A stretch of DNA of 64,000 bases, taken from JAGVPT01 sp963827085. Its GTDB lineage: Bacteria; Bacteroidota; Ignavibacteria; UBA10030; UBA8401. The position numbers and the translations under genes were made by a program. The notes under the pieces are model-generated. The model had not been told where the DNA came from. It ran no database searches and saw only the letters and a program-made list of their open reading frames with translations. The number at the start of each line of letters is the position of its first letter. Position 1 is the stretch's first letter. Location: assembly GCA_963827085.1 (NCBI GenBank), contig CAWGZY010000003.1:1522552-1586551 (forward strand), in the 5' to 3' direction. Of the stretch, positions 28,558 to 37,509 are shown piece after piece.

Positions 28558-28804
28558 AGATGCCGGACACCTTGGCGATTTATATTGCCCAATAGTTGGT
28601 AGTGGGCTACTTTGGATAATTGACCCTTCGACGCTCCCGTTCCGCTGAGGCGGAACGGGATTGCTCAGGGTGAACAGACTTTGCTCATCCTGAGTAAGTG
28701 ATCCCGCTCGAAGAGCGGGAGAACGCATCGAAGGACGACGTAGCTGCTTTCCAAATCAAAATAGCCAACCACCCAATAGTTCAATTTGCAGAGGTGTCCG
28801 ACAT
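28558..28804. mobile_element. Inverted-repeat element interrupted by a second MITE-like element
   Basis: The outer ends AGATGCCGGACACCTT (28558-28573) and AGGTGTCCGACAT (28792-28804) are inverted copies of each other and match the ends of the 78-bp element at 53837-53914. Between them sits a separate element (28598-28773) with its own target duplication, so this is a nested insertion. No coding sequence. Without the insert the outer element would be about 63 bp. Confidence 0.7.
28598..28773. mobile_element. 176-bp MITE-like element with 8-bp target duplication
   Basis: The ends GGTAGTGGGCTACTTTG and, inverted, GGTGGTTGGCTATTTTG match at 14 of 17 positions. CAATAGTT is repeated directly at both sides (28590-28597 and 28774-28781), the footprint of transposition. 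The interior holds hairpins (CCCGTTCCGC-TGAG-GCGGAACGGG and CCCGCTC-GAA-GAGCGGG) and TTCGACG/CATCGAAGG. It carries no gene, so it depends on a transposase elsewhere. Confidence 0.8.
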
Positions 28805-28837
28805 TTTTTAAACGCATTCCCGTAAAGAAAAGTCATT

Positions 28838-29977
28838 ATGGCGAGCTTGTATCTTCACATACCGTACTGCGAAAAGAAATGCATCTATTGCGATTTCTAT
28901 TCGATTGACACTATGAATTCAATGGAACAATTTCTCGACGCGCTTGAAAAAGAGATTGCAATGTACGCCGACCAGTATTCATCGCGCGAATCGTTCGAAA
29001 CGATTTTCTTCGGAGGCGGAACACCATCTCTCCTTCCACCGTCCACACTGGAAAGAATACTTAACGCGCTGCTTTCACACTACCGTATAGACTCCGGTGC
29101 CGAGATTACGGTCGAAACAAACCCGGGAACCGTCGACCCGGAAAAACTTCGAGGGTACCGGTCGATCGGTGTCAACCGGCTGAGCATAGGCATTCAATCG
29201 TTCCATCCGGATGAACTGAAATTCCTGAGCCGTATTCACACCGCCGACGAAGCGACTTCATGCGTCGAAAATGCATACCGTGCCGGTTTTGACAATGTCA
29301 GCGTCGATTTGATTTTTTCTTTGCCGAACCAAACGCTTGAACGCTGGAAGGAAAACATCTGGCGTGCAATTACACTTCAGCCAAAACATATCTCGGCGTA
29401 CAGCCTGATCATTGAACAGCATACGCCGCTTTTTACAATGGTGCAGGAGGGAACGGTGAAGCCATTACCGGAAGAAAAAGATACTGCGATGTACGAAACA
29501 ACACTTGCGATGATGGCGGAAAACGGCTTCCGCCAGTACGAAGTTTCCAACTTTGCCATGCCCGGATTTGAATGCCGCCACAACAAAAACTATTGGAATC
29601 ATTCCAACTACCTCAGTTTCGGGCCGTCCGCGCATTCATTCTGGAAAGAACACTCAACGAAAGGTCGCCGCTGGTGGAATTCCCGAAGTATCGCTCACTA
29701 CTGCGATGCGATCGGAAAAGGAACATTTCCCGTTGCAGGTTCTGAAAACGTCGAGAAAGACACAATGTTCAGTGAAGCCGTATTTCTCGGTCTCCGCACG
29801 GGCGAATTGAGCGCGACGACGCTGCAGCAGCTGTATGGCGTAGACATGCTTTCAGACCGCAGCGAAAAATTAAAAATTTTTTCCGACGAAGATTTGCTGC
29901 ACATCAACGGCCGCCGCATCACGCTCACCCGCAGAGGAATTATGGTCTGCGATGCAATCGCCGAATCGCTTCTCTAA
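28838..29977 (+). CDS. hemW: Radical SAM heme chaperone HemW (coproporphyrinogen oxidase-like)
   Basis: The protein has 379 residues. Cys11, Cys15 and Cys18 (CEKKCIYCDF) bind the 4Fe-4S cluster; FFGGGTPSLL and NRLSIGIQSF are conserved HemW/HemN motifs. The fourth Cys just after CxxxCxxC typical of true HemN is absent (CDFYS), favouring HemW. ATG 28838 lies 34 bp after the composite repeat element. Confidence 0.9.
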   Translation: MASLYLHIPYCEKKCIYCDFYSIDTMNSMEQFLDALEKEIAMYADQYSSRESFETIFFGGGTPSLLPPSTLERILNALLSHYRIDSGAEITVETNPGTVDPEKLRGYRSIGVNRLSIGIQSFHPDELKFLSRIHTADEATSCVENAYRAGFDNVSVDLIFSLPNQTLERWKENIWRAITLQPKHISAYSLIIEQHTPLFTMVQEGTVKPLPEEKDTAMYETTLAMMAENGFRQYEVSNFAMPGFECRHNKNYWNHSNYLSFGPSAHSFWKEHSTKGRRWWNSRSIAHYCDAIGKGTFPVAGSENVEKDTMFSEAVFLGLRTGELSATTLQQLYGVDMLSDRSEKLKIFSDEDLLHINGRRITLTRRGIMVCDAIAESLL

Positions 29978-30220
29978 TTGTAAGTATCCACGAAGAGCAC
30001 GAATAAACACGAAGGTAGTAATCCACCTAGCGAAGGCTGATACTTTTTTTCATAAATAATTTGTTAAGATAATAATCTACAGTAATACGCTTTCTTCGTG
30101 CCCTTCGTGAACTTCGTAGAAGCTTCAAACCACTGCCGAACTTTCAATTGCAATTAGAACACATTCAAACTATATTGAGCCTGTTTTCTCCGCCGTCTGA
30201 CCAAGTTTCACGAGGAAGTA
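29978..30220. other. Intergenic region with CACGAAG-type degenerate inverted repeat
   Basis: CCACGAAGAGCACGAATAAA near 29989 and CTTCGTGCCCTTCGTGAA near 30093 are roughly inverted and resemble the pair around 36640-36775. The remainder shows nothing I can name. Confidence 0.5.
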
Positions 30221-32983
30221 ATGGAGCACAAAAAGCTTAACCGGCTTGTTGCAGGGTTTGTTTTTTTCGTATCGCTCGTGGTGTACATCAAAACTCTCTC
30301 CGACACGGTTGTTTTTTGGGACGTCGGTGAATTCATCGCTGCAACCTACTTGATGCAGGTACCGCATCCCCCCGGCTCGCCGTTCTTCCTGATTGTCGCA
30401 AAAGTCTTCGCGATGCTTCCGACTGCGCATGATCCTGCGGTTCGGGTTCATCTTGTTTCAGCGTTCGCCAGCGCTTTCACTGCCGCGTTTTTGTATCTCT
30501 CCATCGTCAAGCTCATACTCTTGTGGAAGGAAAAGCCGGCTGCAACAATCGACAGGCTGGCCGTTTATGGGTCGGCTGCCATCGGTGCACTGTCTCTTAC
30601 ATTCAGCCCGACGTTCTGGTTCAACGCAGAAGAGGCGGAAGTATACGGAATGAGCATGCTTTTTGTCGCGATGATTACCTACCTTTCGCTCCGGTGGAAC
30701 GAGCAGGCGGACGAACCGGGAAACGAAAAATATATTTTGCTCATTGCGTACCTTGTAGGCCTTTCGATCGGCGTCCATTTGCTCTCCCTCCTCACAATTT
30801 TCCCGTTCATGATGATTTTCTATTTCCGCAAATATGAATTTACGATTATATCCTTCTTGAAATTCGTCCTGGCGGGAATCGTCATCTTCGGTGTAGTGTA
30901 CCCGGGCATCGTGAAATGGTTCCCCGGCTTGCTTGACGGCTCTGTGATGATTGGCGGGGAAGAGTACAAAAGTTTCCTCATCGGCCTCATGCCCTACGCA
31001 ATTATTGGAGCCGCACTCTATGGAGTGTACTATTCTTACCTGCACAAAAAAAAATCGATGAACATCGCTTTAATGTCCGGGCTACTCATCGTGATGGGGT
31101 ATTCCACGTACACACTGGTGTTGATTCGTGCCAACGAGCATCTGCCGATGAACGAGAACAATCCGAACACACTCACCCGCCTCGAATCATACTTGAACCG
31201 TGAACAATACGGAGACCCTCCGTTGCTCAAGCGCCGGTACAGCACCGAACCGCAGCATCGGGGAATCTACACGAAATATTCAAGCGACAGCGATTATTTT
31301 TGGCGCTACCAGGTCGACCATATGTTTCTCCGTTATTTCCTCTGGCAGTATGCGGGAATTGAGGGGGATTGGCAGGATGCCGGCGTGAACTGGAAACAGT
31401 TGTACGGTATTCCCCTCCTCTTCGGCGTCATCGGATGCCTCTACCATTACAAGAAAGACAGGAAGATGTGGTTTGTCTTTCTGACCTTCTTCGCCGTCAT
31501 GGGAATTGTCCTCGACCTTTATTTTAATTTGCAAGAACCACAGCCGCGGGAGCGCGATTATTTTTATGTCGGCTCGTTCTTTGTCTTTTCTGTTTGGATC
31601 GGGATGGGTGTGCTCGGGGCAGTCCAGTTTTTACGAAGCGTGCTAAAAAACCGGCATGTCCAGGCTTACACCACAGGCGGTGTGCTTCTTTTCACAGCAG
31701 TATTCATACCGGGGAACATGCTGTGGACAAATTACAAAGACGCTGACCGCACGGGCAACTTCGTCGCGTGGGATTATTCGTATAATCTTCTCCAGTCATG
31801 CGAACCCGATGCAATCCTCTTTACAAACGGCGACAACGATACATTCCCCCTTTGGTATTTGCAGGATGTCGAAGGCATACGGCGCGACATTCGCATCGTT
31901 AATCTCAGTCTGGCAAACACGCCGTGGTATGTTGCCCAGTTGAAAAACGAAACCCCGTTCGGCGCAAAAAAAGTACCGATCAGCATTTCCGACGGTCAGA
32001 TTGAACGCATTGAGGTTGTCCGATGGGAACCACGGCAGATGACCCTTCCTGTTCCGCAAAACGTTGTCAACGAATTCATATACCTGGAAGATGTTTTAAA
32101 ACAATCGCCTCTCGTCGATACTTCCGTCACCCGCTCCGGAGTCATTCGCTTTATCTTTCCAAACACGATAACGGTCCATTCCGTCAAAGCGATCCGGGTT
32201 CAAGACATTGTAGTATGGAATATTATTTCGACGAATAAATGGGAGCGTCCGATTTATTTTGCAGTGACCTGCCCGCTCGACAGCAAGATCGGCCTGGAAC
32301 ACTATCTTCGCACGGATGGACTGGCGGCGAGGCTCGTGCCGATTCATGCACCGAGTACCGAGGGGATTATTGACGATACAATTCTTGCAGCGAATCTCTA
32401 CAATTCCCCGTCGGGGTTTTCCAAGACATTTCAGCGAGGATACAAGTTCCGCGGTTTGAATAACAGCGCGGTTTACTACGATGAGAACGTTGCGCTGATG
32501 GTATCGAATTATCGCAACGCATTCCTTCGCCTTGCAAAACATCATCTTAGCCTGACACACAATGACGAGAAAACAATCGAAGCTCTCGATTCAATGGAAG
32601 CAAAAATTCCACACAACGTTATACCGATCGATTATCGCCTTCTCTACGACGTGGCGAATTTTTACAAGCACGCGGGGGATCAAGACAAATACAACAAATA
32701 CGCCGACGAAGCCGCTGTGAAGCTGGTCGATATTCTTACAAAGAAACCCAACGAACCGCTGAGTGAATATAACCCTTATATCATGCTTCTCTCAATTTAT
32801 GAATCACGGGGAGAGTACGAAAAGGCGGTCAATATCTTGAATGAGATAAACGCGAGGTACGGTGGAACGGCCCCCGACATCGCGGAACAGGTTAAGGAAA
32901 GGATGGCCAGACTCCGGTCAAAAATGGACACTCGTGCGACGACAAAAGACACCGTTGCACTTGAACCTCAACAAATGAAATAG
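30221..32983 (+). CDS. DUF2723 membrane glycosyltransferase-like protein (TMEM260/PMT-like)
   Basis: The protein has 920 residues. The N-terminal half has about 12 membrane segments and the motif VVFWDVGEFIAATYLMQVPH with HPPGSPFF, characteristic of DUF2723 proteins, which are related to protein O-mannosyltransferases. The Asp-Glu near the first loop fits a GT-C metal site. The C-terminal region (from about 600) is soluble and ends in TPR-like helices (YNPYIMLLSIYESRGEYEKA). It probably transfers a sugar from a lipid carrier to a secreted protein, possibly connected with the glycosyltransferase at 33940, but this is inference. Confidence 0.85.
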   Translation: MEHKKLNRLVAGFVFFVSLVVYIKTLSDTVVFWDVGEFIAATYLMQVPHPPGSPFFLIVAKVFAMLPTAHDPAVRVHLVSAFASAFTAAFLYLSIVKLILLWKEKPAATIDRLAVYGSAAIGALSLTFSPTFWFNAEEAEVYGMSMLFVAMITYLSLRWNEQADEPGNEKYILLIAYLVGLSIGVHLLSLLTIFPFMMIFYFRKYEFTIISFLKFVLAGIVIFGVVYPGIVKWFPGLLDGSVMIGGEEYKSFLIGLMPYAIIGAALYGVYYSYLHKKKSMNIALMSGLLIVMGYSTYTLVLIRANEHLPMNENNPNTLTRLESYLNREQYGDPPLLKRRYSTEPQHRGIYTKYSSDSDYFWRYQVDHMFLRYFLWQYAGIEGDWQDAGVNWKQLYGIPLLFGVIGCLYHYKKDRKMWFVFLTFFAVMGIVLDLYFNLQEPQPRERDYFYVGSFFVFSVWIGMGVLGAVQFLRSVLKNRHVQAYTTGGVLLFTAVFIPGNMLWTNYKDADRTGNFVAWDYSYNLLQSCEPDAILFTNGDNDTFPLWYLQDVEGIRRDIRIVNLSLANTPWYVAQLKNETPFGAKKVPISISDGQIERIEVVRWEPRQMTLPVPQNVVNEFIYLEDVLKQSPLVDTSVTRSGVIRFIFPNTITVHSVKAIRVQDIVVWNIISTNKWERPIYFAVTCPLDSKIGLEHYLRTDGLAARLVPIHAPSTEGIIDDTILAANLYNSPSGFSKTFQRGYKFRGLNNSAVYYDENVALMVSNYRNAFLRLAKHHLSLTHNDEKTIEALDSMEAKIPHNVIPIDYRLLYDVANFYKHAGDQDKYNKYADEAAVKLVDILTKKPNEPLSEYNPYIMLLSIYESRGEYEKAVNILNEINARYGGTAPDIAEQVKERMARLRSKMDTRATTKDTVALEPQQMK

Positions 32984-33073
32984 TCTGTTGTACAGTTTAG
33001 AAAAATTCATGTATCATATGTATATTACAGGACGCCGTTTGGCTTCCTTACTTTTTTTAATTATTTTCGGATT

Positions 33074-33847
33074 ATGAAAGAATCTCGCCGTTCAAACTGG
33101 GAAGACTTTTGGGACGAAAAGAAAGACGTCCACGAAGTCTATTCGAACTCGGACCGTGTTGTCCGGAATTTATCCAAAATTGTCGATCTGAAGGGGAAAA
33201 AAATTCTCGAAGTCGGTGCGGGAACAGGGCGCGACAGCTTTCCCCTGGTAGAGCGCGGCGCGGAAGTTTTTCAACTCGACTATTCTATCAACTCGCTCAG
33301 GATTATGAAGCGCCTGGCCGACGAAGAAAAAATCTCCGTGTCTATTATCGGCGGCGATACGTTCTGCCTCCCGTTTCAAGACGAAACATTCGATATTGTC
33401 TTCCATCAAGGGCTCCTCGAACATTTCAGGCCGCAGCAAGCCGAGGCATTGCTTCGGGAGAACATCCGCATTCTTAAGCAAGGCGGGCTGCTGCTCGTCG
33501 ATGTGCCGCAACGCTACCACGTATACACCGTCATCAAACATTTCCTTATCACAATAAACAAATGGTTCGCCGGCTGGGAACGGGAGTTTTCCGTCGGTGA
33601 GCTTCGGCGGGAAATGGAGCGGCTTGGCCTCCAAACCGTCCACATCTACGGCGAATGGATGTATCCGAGCCTGTTCTATCGCGCAACGCGGGAGGCGCTT
33701 TTGAAGATCGGAATAAAATTGCCCTTGTATCCAACCCTCTTTCGCCCGTTGACGTCCATGAGGCGGTCTGTGCGTGAGGCACTCCGTGATACGCCAATCG
33801 CGGTCAATACATCGCTATCGTTCGGACTGGTAGGAAAGAAAAGATAA
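33074..33847 (+). CDS. Class I SAM-dependent methyltransferase
   Basis: The protein has 257 residues. Motif I ILEVGAGTGRDS at about 45-56, acidic loop FQLDYS, motif II/III FDIVFHQGLLEHF and LKQGGLLLVDVP fit a Methyltransf_11/25 fold. The C-terminal half contains amphipathic helices (VIKHFLITINKWFAGW), suggesting a membrane-associated or lipid/quinone-like substrate. It sits between a DUF2723 protein and a GT4 glycosyltransferase, so a glycan substrate is also possible. Substrate unknown. Confidence 0.8.
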   Translation: MKESRRSNWEDFWDEKKDVHEVYSNSDRVVRNLSKIVDLKGKKILEVGAGTGRDSFPLVERGAEVFQLDYSINSLRIMKRLADEEKISVSIIGGDTFCLPFQDETFDIVFHQGLLEHFRPQQAEALLRENIRILKQGGLLLVDVPQRYHVYTVIKHFLITINKWFAGWEREFSVGELRREMERLGLQTVHIYGEWMYPSLFYRATREALLKIGIKLPLYPTLFRPLTSMRRSVREALRDTPIAVNTSLSFGLVGKKR

Positions 33848-33935
33848 TTAATAATGAAGAATTAATAATTAAGAATTGAAAAACAACTCGTGTCCTATGG
33901 AAATTATTAATTCTTAATTCATAATTATTAATTGC
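33848..33935. repeat. AT-rich imperfect inverted repeat
   Basis: AATTAATAATGAAGAATTAA on the left and its near complement TTAATTCTTAATTCATAATT on the right flank a 20-nt core. It can form a long AT-rich hairpin just before the next gene. It may be a terminator-like or repeat remnant. Confidence 0.6.
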
Positions 33936-33939
33936 TCTC

Positions 33940-35058
33940 ATGCGTATTCTCATTTTCAACTGGCAGGACATTAAAAACCCGCTCGCGGGGGGAGCGGAGG
34001 TCCACCTTCACGAGGTCTTCGAGCGTATCGCAGCGCTTGGCCACGACGTCACACTCTTCTGTTCTCGTTTCGAAGGCTCACCGGAAAAAGAAGAAATGAA
34101 CGGCATTCACGTTATTCGTGAAGGGGGACGATCGTTCTTCAATTATCGTGTCCCGCAAAAATATTTCTCCACGTTCAAAGCGCAGAATTTCGACCTCGTG
34201 GTCGATGACATGAACAAGATTCCCTTTTACACTCCCCTTTTCGTGAAGGAGCCGCTGCTCGGTGTAACGCATCATCTCTTCGGGAAAAGCATTTTTCTCG
34301 AAGCCTCCTTCCCCGCTGCATCGTATGTTTATCTTACAGAAAGCGCTGCACTCCCCATTTACAAACGGCTGCGGTTCATTGTCGGTTCGCCAAGCACGCA
34401 TAAAGAAATGCTGCACGCCGGCTTCCCGGAAGAACGGACGCATCTCATCCACTACGGCGTCGATCATGACTCGTTCAGGCTCCTCGGAATTCCAAAAAGC
34501 CCAACGCCTCTTATCGGTTTGGTCGGACGGTTAAAAAAATATAAAAGCGTCGACCATCTCATGGAAGCGTTCGTAATCGTCCGCCAGGAATTGCCCGCGG
34601 CGAAATTGCTCATCGTCGGCGACGGCGATGACAAATCGCGTTTGGAAGCAATCGCTGAAAAGCTCGGAATATCAGAAGCCGTAACTTTTACAGGGTTCGT
34701 CAGCGAAGAACAGAAGGTCAAATATATGAACGAGATGCATGTCGCCGTCAATACATCGGCAAAAGAGGGCTGGGGATTAACGGCGATTGAAGCAAACGCG
34801 TGCGGCACACCGACGGTGTCAAGCAATGTGCAGGGGTTGCGCGATGCGGTTGTGGAGGGAGAAACCGGCCTGCTTTACGAGTACGGAAACCGTGAACAGC
34901 TCGCCGAGAAGATATTGCTGATGCTGCGGGACGATCATTTGCGTCAACGACTTGCCGAAAATGCAATACGGCGTTCGAAGCAATTCGACTGGAACGTTGC
35001 TGCTGAACAAACGATGGATGTTATCGAGAAGGTTCGCTTCGAACACCGCCGCCGATAA
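33940..35058 (+). CDS. GT4-family glycosyltransferase
   Basis: The protein has 372 residues. The N-terminal Rossmann half has NPLAGGAEVHLHEVFERIAA; the C-terminal half has LVGRLKKYKSVDHLMEAF, GDGDDKSRLEAIAEKL, and SAKEGWGLTAIEANACGTPT with the E-x7-E motif, all GT4/RfaB-like. It transfers a sugar from a nucleotide donor to an unknown acceptor, probably in cell-surface glycan or glycolipid assembly given the neighbouring DUF2723 gene. The convergent esterase begins 5 bp beyond the stop. Confidence 0.88.
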   Translation: MRILIFNWQDIKNPLAGGAEVHLHEVFERIAALGHDVTLFCSRFEGSPEKEEMNGIHVIREGGRSFFNYRVPQKYFSTFKAQNFDLVVDDMNKIPFYTPLFVKEPLLGVTHHLFGKSIFLEASFPAASYVYLTESAALPIYKRLRFIVGSPSTHKEMLHAGFPEERTHLIHYGVDHDSFRLLGIPKSPTPLIGLVGRLKKYKSVDHLMEAFVIVRQELPAAKLLIVGDGDDKSRLEAIAEKLGISEAVTFTGFVSEEQKVKYMNEMHVAVNTSAKEGWGLTAIEANACGTPTVSSNVQGLRDAVVEGETGLLYEYGNREQLAEKILLMLRDDHLRQRLAENAIRRSKQFDWNVAAEQTMDVIEKVRFEHRRR

Positions 35059-35062
35059 GAAG

Positions 35063-35713
35063 TTAATCAAGCTTCTTCCGCAGCCAATCGCAGACATCCG
35101 CCAAACTCTCCCCGCTAATTTCGTGCCCCATTGGATATTCCTTATATACGAACTCCGCGTTTGATTTTGAGAACATGGCTCTTGTTTTCCGGGCCGCCGC
35201 GACCGGAATGACCGGATCGTTGACGCCGTGTGTAATGATAAAAGAGCAATCGTTCAGCGCATTCCATTGAAACTCCAGATCCGGGTGGTCGCGGACGAAG
35301 CCGCTTTGCGCCACAACGCCTGCAAATTTCTCCGGATGTGTCAGAGACAATGCATACGACATGATCGTCCCCATGCTGAATCCTAATAAAAAAATCCTGT
35401 CGGGGTCAACTTCGGGGAGCGACGCAACGCCGTCCACAAATTCCATCAGTCGTTTGTAGCTCTCCATGAACATGACCGGCTCGGCGGTGCCGTCATCGTT
35501 TAACTGAAAGTAGGTGTACCCGCCGAACTCGAACGGGTACGGCGCTCGTACGCTGAATACTGCCAGCCGCTCGTCGAAATACTGCGCAAGTCCCAGCAAA
35601 TCGTTTTCGTCGGCACCGCGTCCATGAAGAAGTATCACCGCGGGAGATTTTCCGCCAACAACGCGTCTTGGCTCAAGAGCTGTGTAGAAGAGGTCTGTCG
35701 CGACTTTATTCAT
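35063..35713 (-). CDS. Carboxylesterase/phospholipase-type alpha/beta hydrolase
   Basis: The protein has 216 residues. Catalytic triad: Ser113 in GFSMG, Asp166 in HGVNDPVIP, His197 in YPMGHEIS; the oxyanion segment is ILLHGRGADENDLL. Size and layout match the YpfH/Est family (PF02230). It has no signal peptide and is likely a cytoplasmic short-chain esterase. It is the last gene of a minus-strand run with marC upstream (25 bp gap). Confidence 0.88.
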   Translation of the reverse strand: MNKVATDLFYTALEPRRVVGGKSPAVILLHGRGADENDLLGLAQYFDERLAVFSVRAPYPFEFGGYTYFQLNDDGTAEPVMFMESYKRLMEFVDGVASLPEVDPDRIFLLGFSMGTIMSYALSLTHPEKFAGVVAQSGFVRDHPDLEFQWNALNDCSFIITHGVNDPVIPVAAARKTRAMFSKSNAEFVYKEYPMGHEISGESLADVCDWLRKKLD

Positions 35714-35738
35714 AGCGAAAGAGTAAAAGGGAAAAAAC

Positions 35739-36326
35739 TCATTTGAGAATATTCTGGATGCCGACCCGGATCATCATCACTGCGATCGCCGCCATAAAGA
35801 GAGAGGCGACCTTGCCGAACGCCCGCGAGCCGGCAACACCCATCACCTTCATCATGAATTCAGAAAAGTGGAAAACAAGCCACACAATAAACAAATTAAC
35901 GAATAGCGAGGCAATGGACATCCAGTATCCATAATTGTCCACTACGATGATGATCGACGTCAGTGCGGCAGGGCCCATAATGAGCGGAATTCCGATCGGC
36001 ACAACGCCAACCGACGTTCCCGGGTCGCGCTGGGTGTCTTTTGCAAAAAGCAATTCATAGACCGATAAGACCAGAAGAACAATTCCGCCCCCAATGCGGA
36101 AATCGTTTTCAGTGATGCCGAGAAAGGAAAAGATAAGTTTTCCGGAAGCGAGAAAAACGAGTGCGACGGCGCCGGCAGTAAGCGTCGCCTCGATTACGAG
36201 GCGTTTCTTCGCTTTTGCACCCATTCCTGAAGTAAGAGAAATGAAGATCGGAAGAGCGCCGATAATGTCGATGGCGACAAAAAGCGGGATAAACGCCATC
36301 AAAAGATTGTGGAGGGAAAATTTCAT
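35739..36326 (-). CDS. MarC-family integral membrane protein
   Basis: The protein has 195 residues with six membrane segments. LFVAIDIIGALPIFISLT and VVPIGIPLIMGPAALTSII are family signatures. Function is unresolved in the family; early links to multiple antibiotic resistance were not confirmed. The start overlaps nothing but follows a small gene by 6 bp. Confidence 0.88.
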   Translation of the reverse strand: MKFSLHNLLMAFIPLFVAIDIIGALPIFISLTSGMGAKAKKRLVIEATLTAGAVALVFLASGKLIFSFLGITENDFRIGGGIVLLVLSVYELLFAKDTQRDPGTSVGVVPIGIPLIMGPAALTSIIIVVDNYGYWMSIASLFVNLFIVWLVFHFSEFMMKVMGVAGSRAFGKVASLFMAAIAVMMIRVGIQNILK

Positions 36327-36332
36327 TGCCGA

Positions 36333-36599
36333 TTATTCTACCGAGATCCCCGCTTGCTTGAGCGATTCCCCGACAATCCGGAGAACATCCGACTCTGGAA
36401 TCAACAAGCGTGCACCGGAGGTATGAATCGCTTGCGCAAGAGTTCCCTGCCGCTCGGAGAGAAAACTCCACACACAAAAGCCAAGCCGGTTCTGATCGTT
36501 CGGTTCGCGCGTTGGAATTGTTGCAACACTGCTGTAAGCAATTTTTTCGAGTGTGGATGGAGAAAATTCTTTCACCTTCGCAGGCGGGACAGTTGTCAT
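36333..36599 (-). CDS. Small hypothetical protein upstream of marC
   Basis: It has 88 residues: an N-terminal MTTVPPAKVKEFSPSTLEKI and a C-terminal segment RLLIPESDVLRIVGESLKQA that looks folded. There are no membrane segments or known motif. The tight spacing to marC (6 bp) supports a real gene in the same operon. A frame without database support, so moderate confidence only. Confidence 0.45.
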   Translation of the reverse strand: MTTVPPAKVKEFSPSTLEKIAYSSVATIPTREPNDQNRLGFCVWSFLSERQGTLAQAIHTSGARLLIPESDVLRIVGESLKQAGISVE

Positions 36600-36635
36600 A
36601 ATTGTACCTTCCTAACCCATGTTACAAAAAACATT

Positions 36636-36780
36636 GAATTATCCACTAAGTTCACAAAGTGCACGAAGGAAAAGTGTTTTTTTCAGATTTTTGGCTGTCA
36701 GATTCTTTACACTAATTAGTTTTGTCTCTACCATGGCAGACCTAAACCTTCGTGTTTCTTCGTGTCCTTAGTGGATTTTC
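36636..36780. repeat. Inverted repeat with ATCCACTAAG ends
   Basis: TATCCACTAAGTTCACAAAG near 36640 and CGTGTCCTTAGTGGATTT near 36760 are inverted, with CACGAAGG and CCTTCGTG as second inverted pair inside. The right end reaches into the dedA stop region. It is related in sequence to the CACGAAG pair at 29989-30110. Confidence 0.6.
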
Positions 36781-37400
36781 CGCGCCGATAATTTAACCTG
36801 CACGTACTTGAGGATACCGGGAAGCAGCGAAACGAAAACGACTGCGACGATGACATAATTAATATTTTTACCAATATCCGGAATTGCCGAACCGAGGAAA
36901 TATCCGATCAGCAGCATGCTGGTAATCCACCCGACGGCGCCGATGACGTTAAACGAGGCAAAGCGCGTATACTTCATTTCAGCAATCCCCGCTACCACAG
37001 GTGCGAACGTCCGGGCAAACGGCATGAACTGTGCCATAACGATCGTAATCGGTCCGTAGTGTTCATAAAACTCTTTTGTTTTCAGTAAATGCTGTTTCTT
37101 AAAGAACCGGGACTCTTCCTTTGCATAGAGCGCATGTCCCCCTTTTTGCCCGATAAGGTAGCCTGTAGAGTTTCCGAGAATTGCAGCAACAATCAGCAAG
37201 AAAATTAGAACTGTGATATTAAAATAACCGGCTGCTGCAAACAGTCCGGCCGTGACAAGCAACGAATCCCCCGGCAGAAAAAAACCGACAAGCAGTCCGG
37301 TTTCGGAAAAAACAATCAGCGCCAGTCCGGGATAGCCCGCCCATTGGACAAGTTCTTTGACGTTGGTAAGTTTTTGGAAAAGCTCTTTAAATGCGTCCAT
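36768..37400 (-). CDS. DedA-family membrane protein
   Basis: The protein has 210 residues, four to five membrane segments, with SETGLLVGFFLPGDSLL, the GNSTGYLIGQKGG loop and FMPFARTFAPVVAGIAEM, the F/Y-x-R-x-x-P-x-x-x-G motif of DedA transporters. The family flips undecaprenyl phosphate or related lipids and supports the proton gradient. It sits beside uppP, which makes undecaprenyl phosphate, a sensible pairing. Confidence 0.9.
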   Translation of the reverse strand: MDAFKELFQKLTNVKELVQWAGYPGLALIVFSETGLLVGFFLPGDSLLVTAGLFAAAGYFNITVLIFLLIVAAILGNSTGYLIGQKGGHALYAKEESRFFKKQHLLKTKEFYEHYGPITIVMAQFMPFARTFAPVVAGIAEMKYTRFASFNVIGAVGWITSMLLIGYFLGSAIPDIGKNINYVIVAVVFVSLLPGILKYVQVKLSARKIH

Positions 37401-37509
37401 GATGATTTTCGATTTACAATTTGCAATTTACGATTGCCGAATGACGAATTGTAAACGCTTTTATGGGATTGAGTTTTTCATTCGGAAATCGACATTCGCC
37501 ATTCGTCTA
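37401..37509. repeat. Short AT-rich intergenic repeat
   Basis: GATTTACAATTTGCAATTTA and CGAATGACGAATTGTAAACG are partly inverted copies. It resembles common degenerate intergenic repeats; no regulatory role can be shown. Confidence 0.4.
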
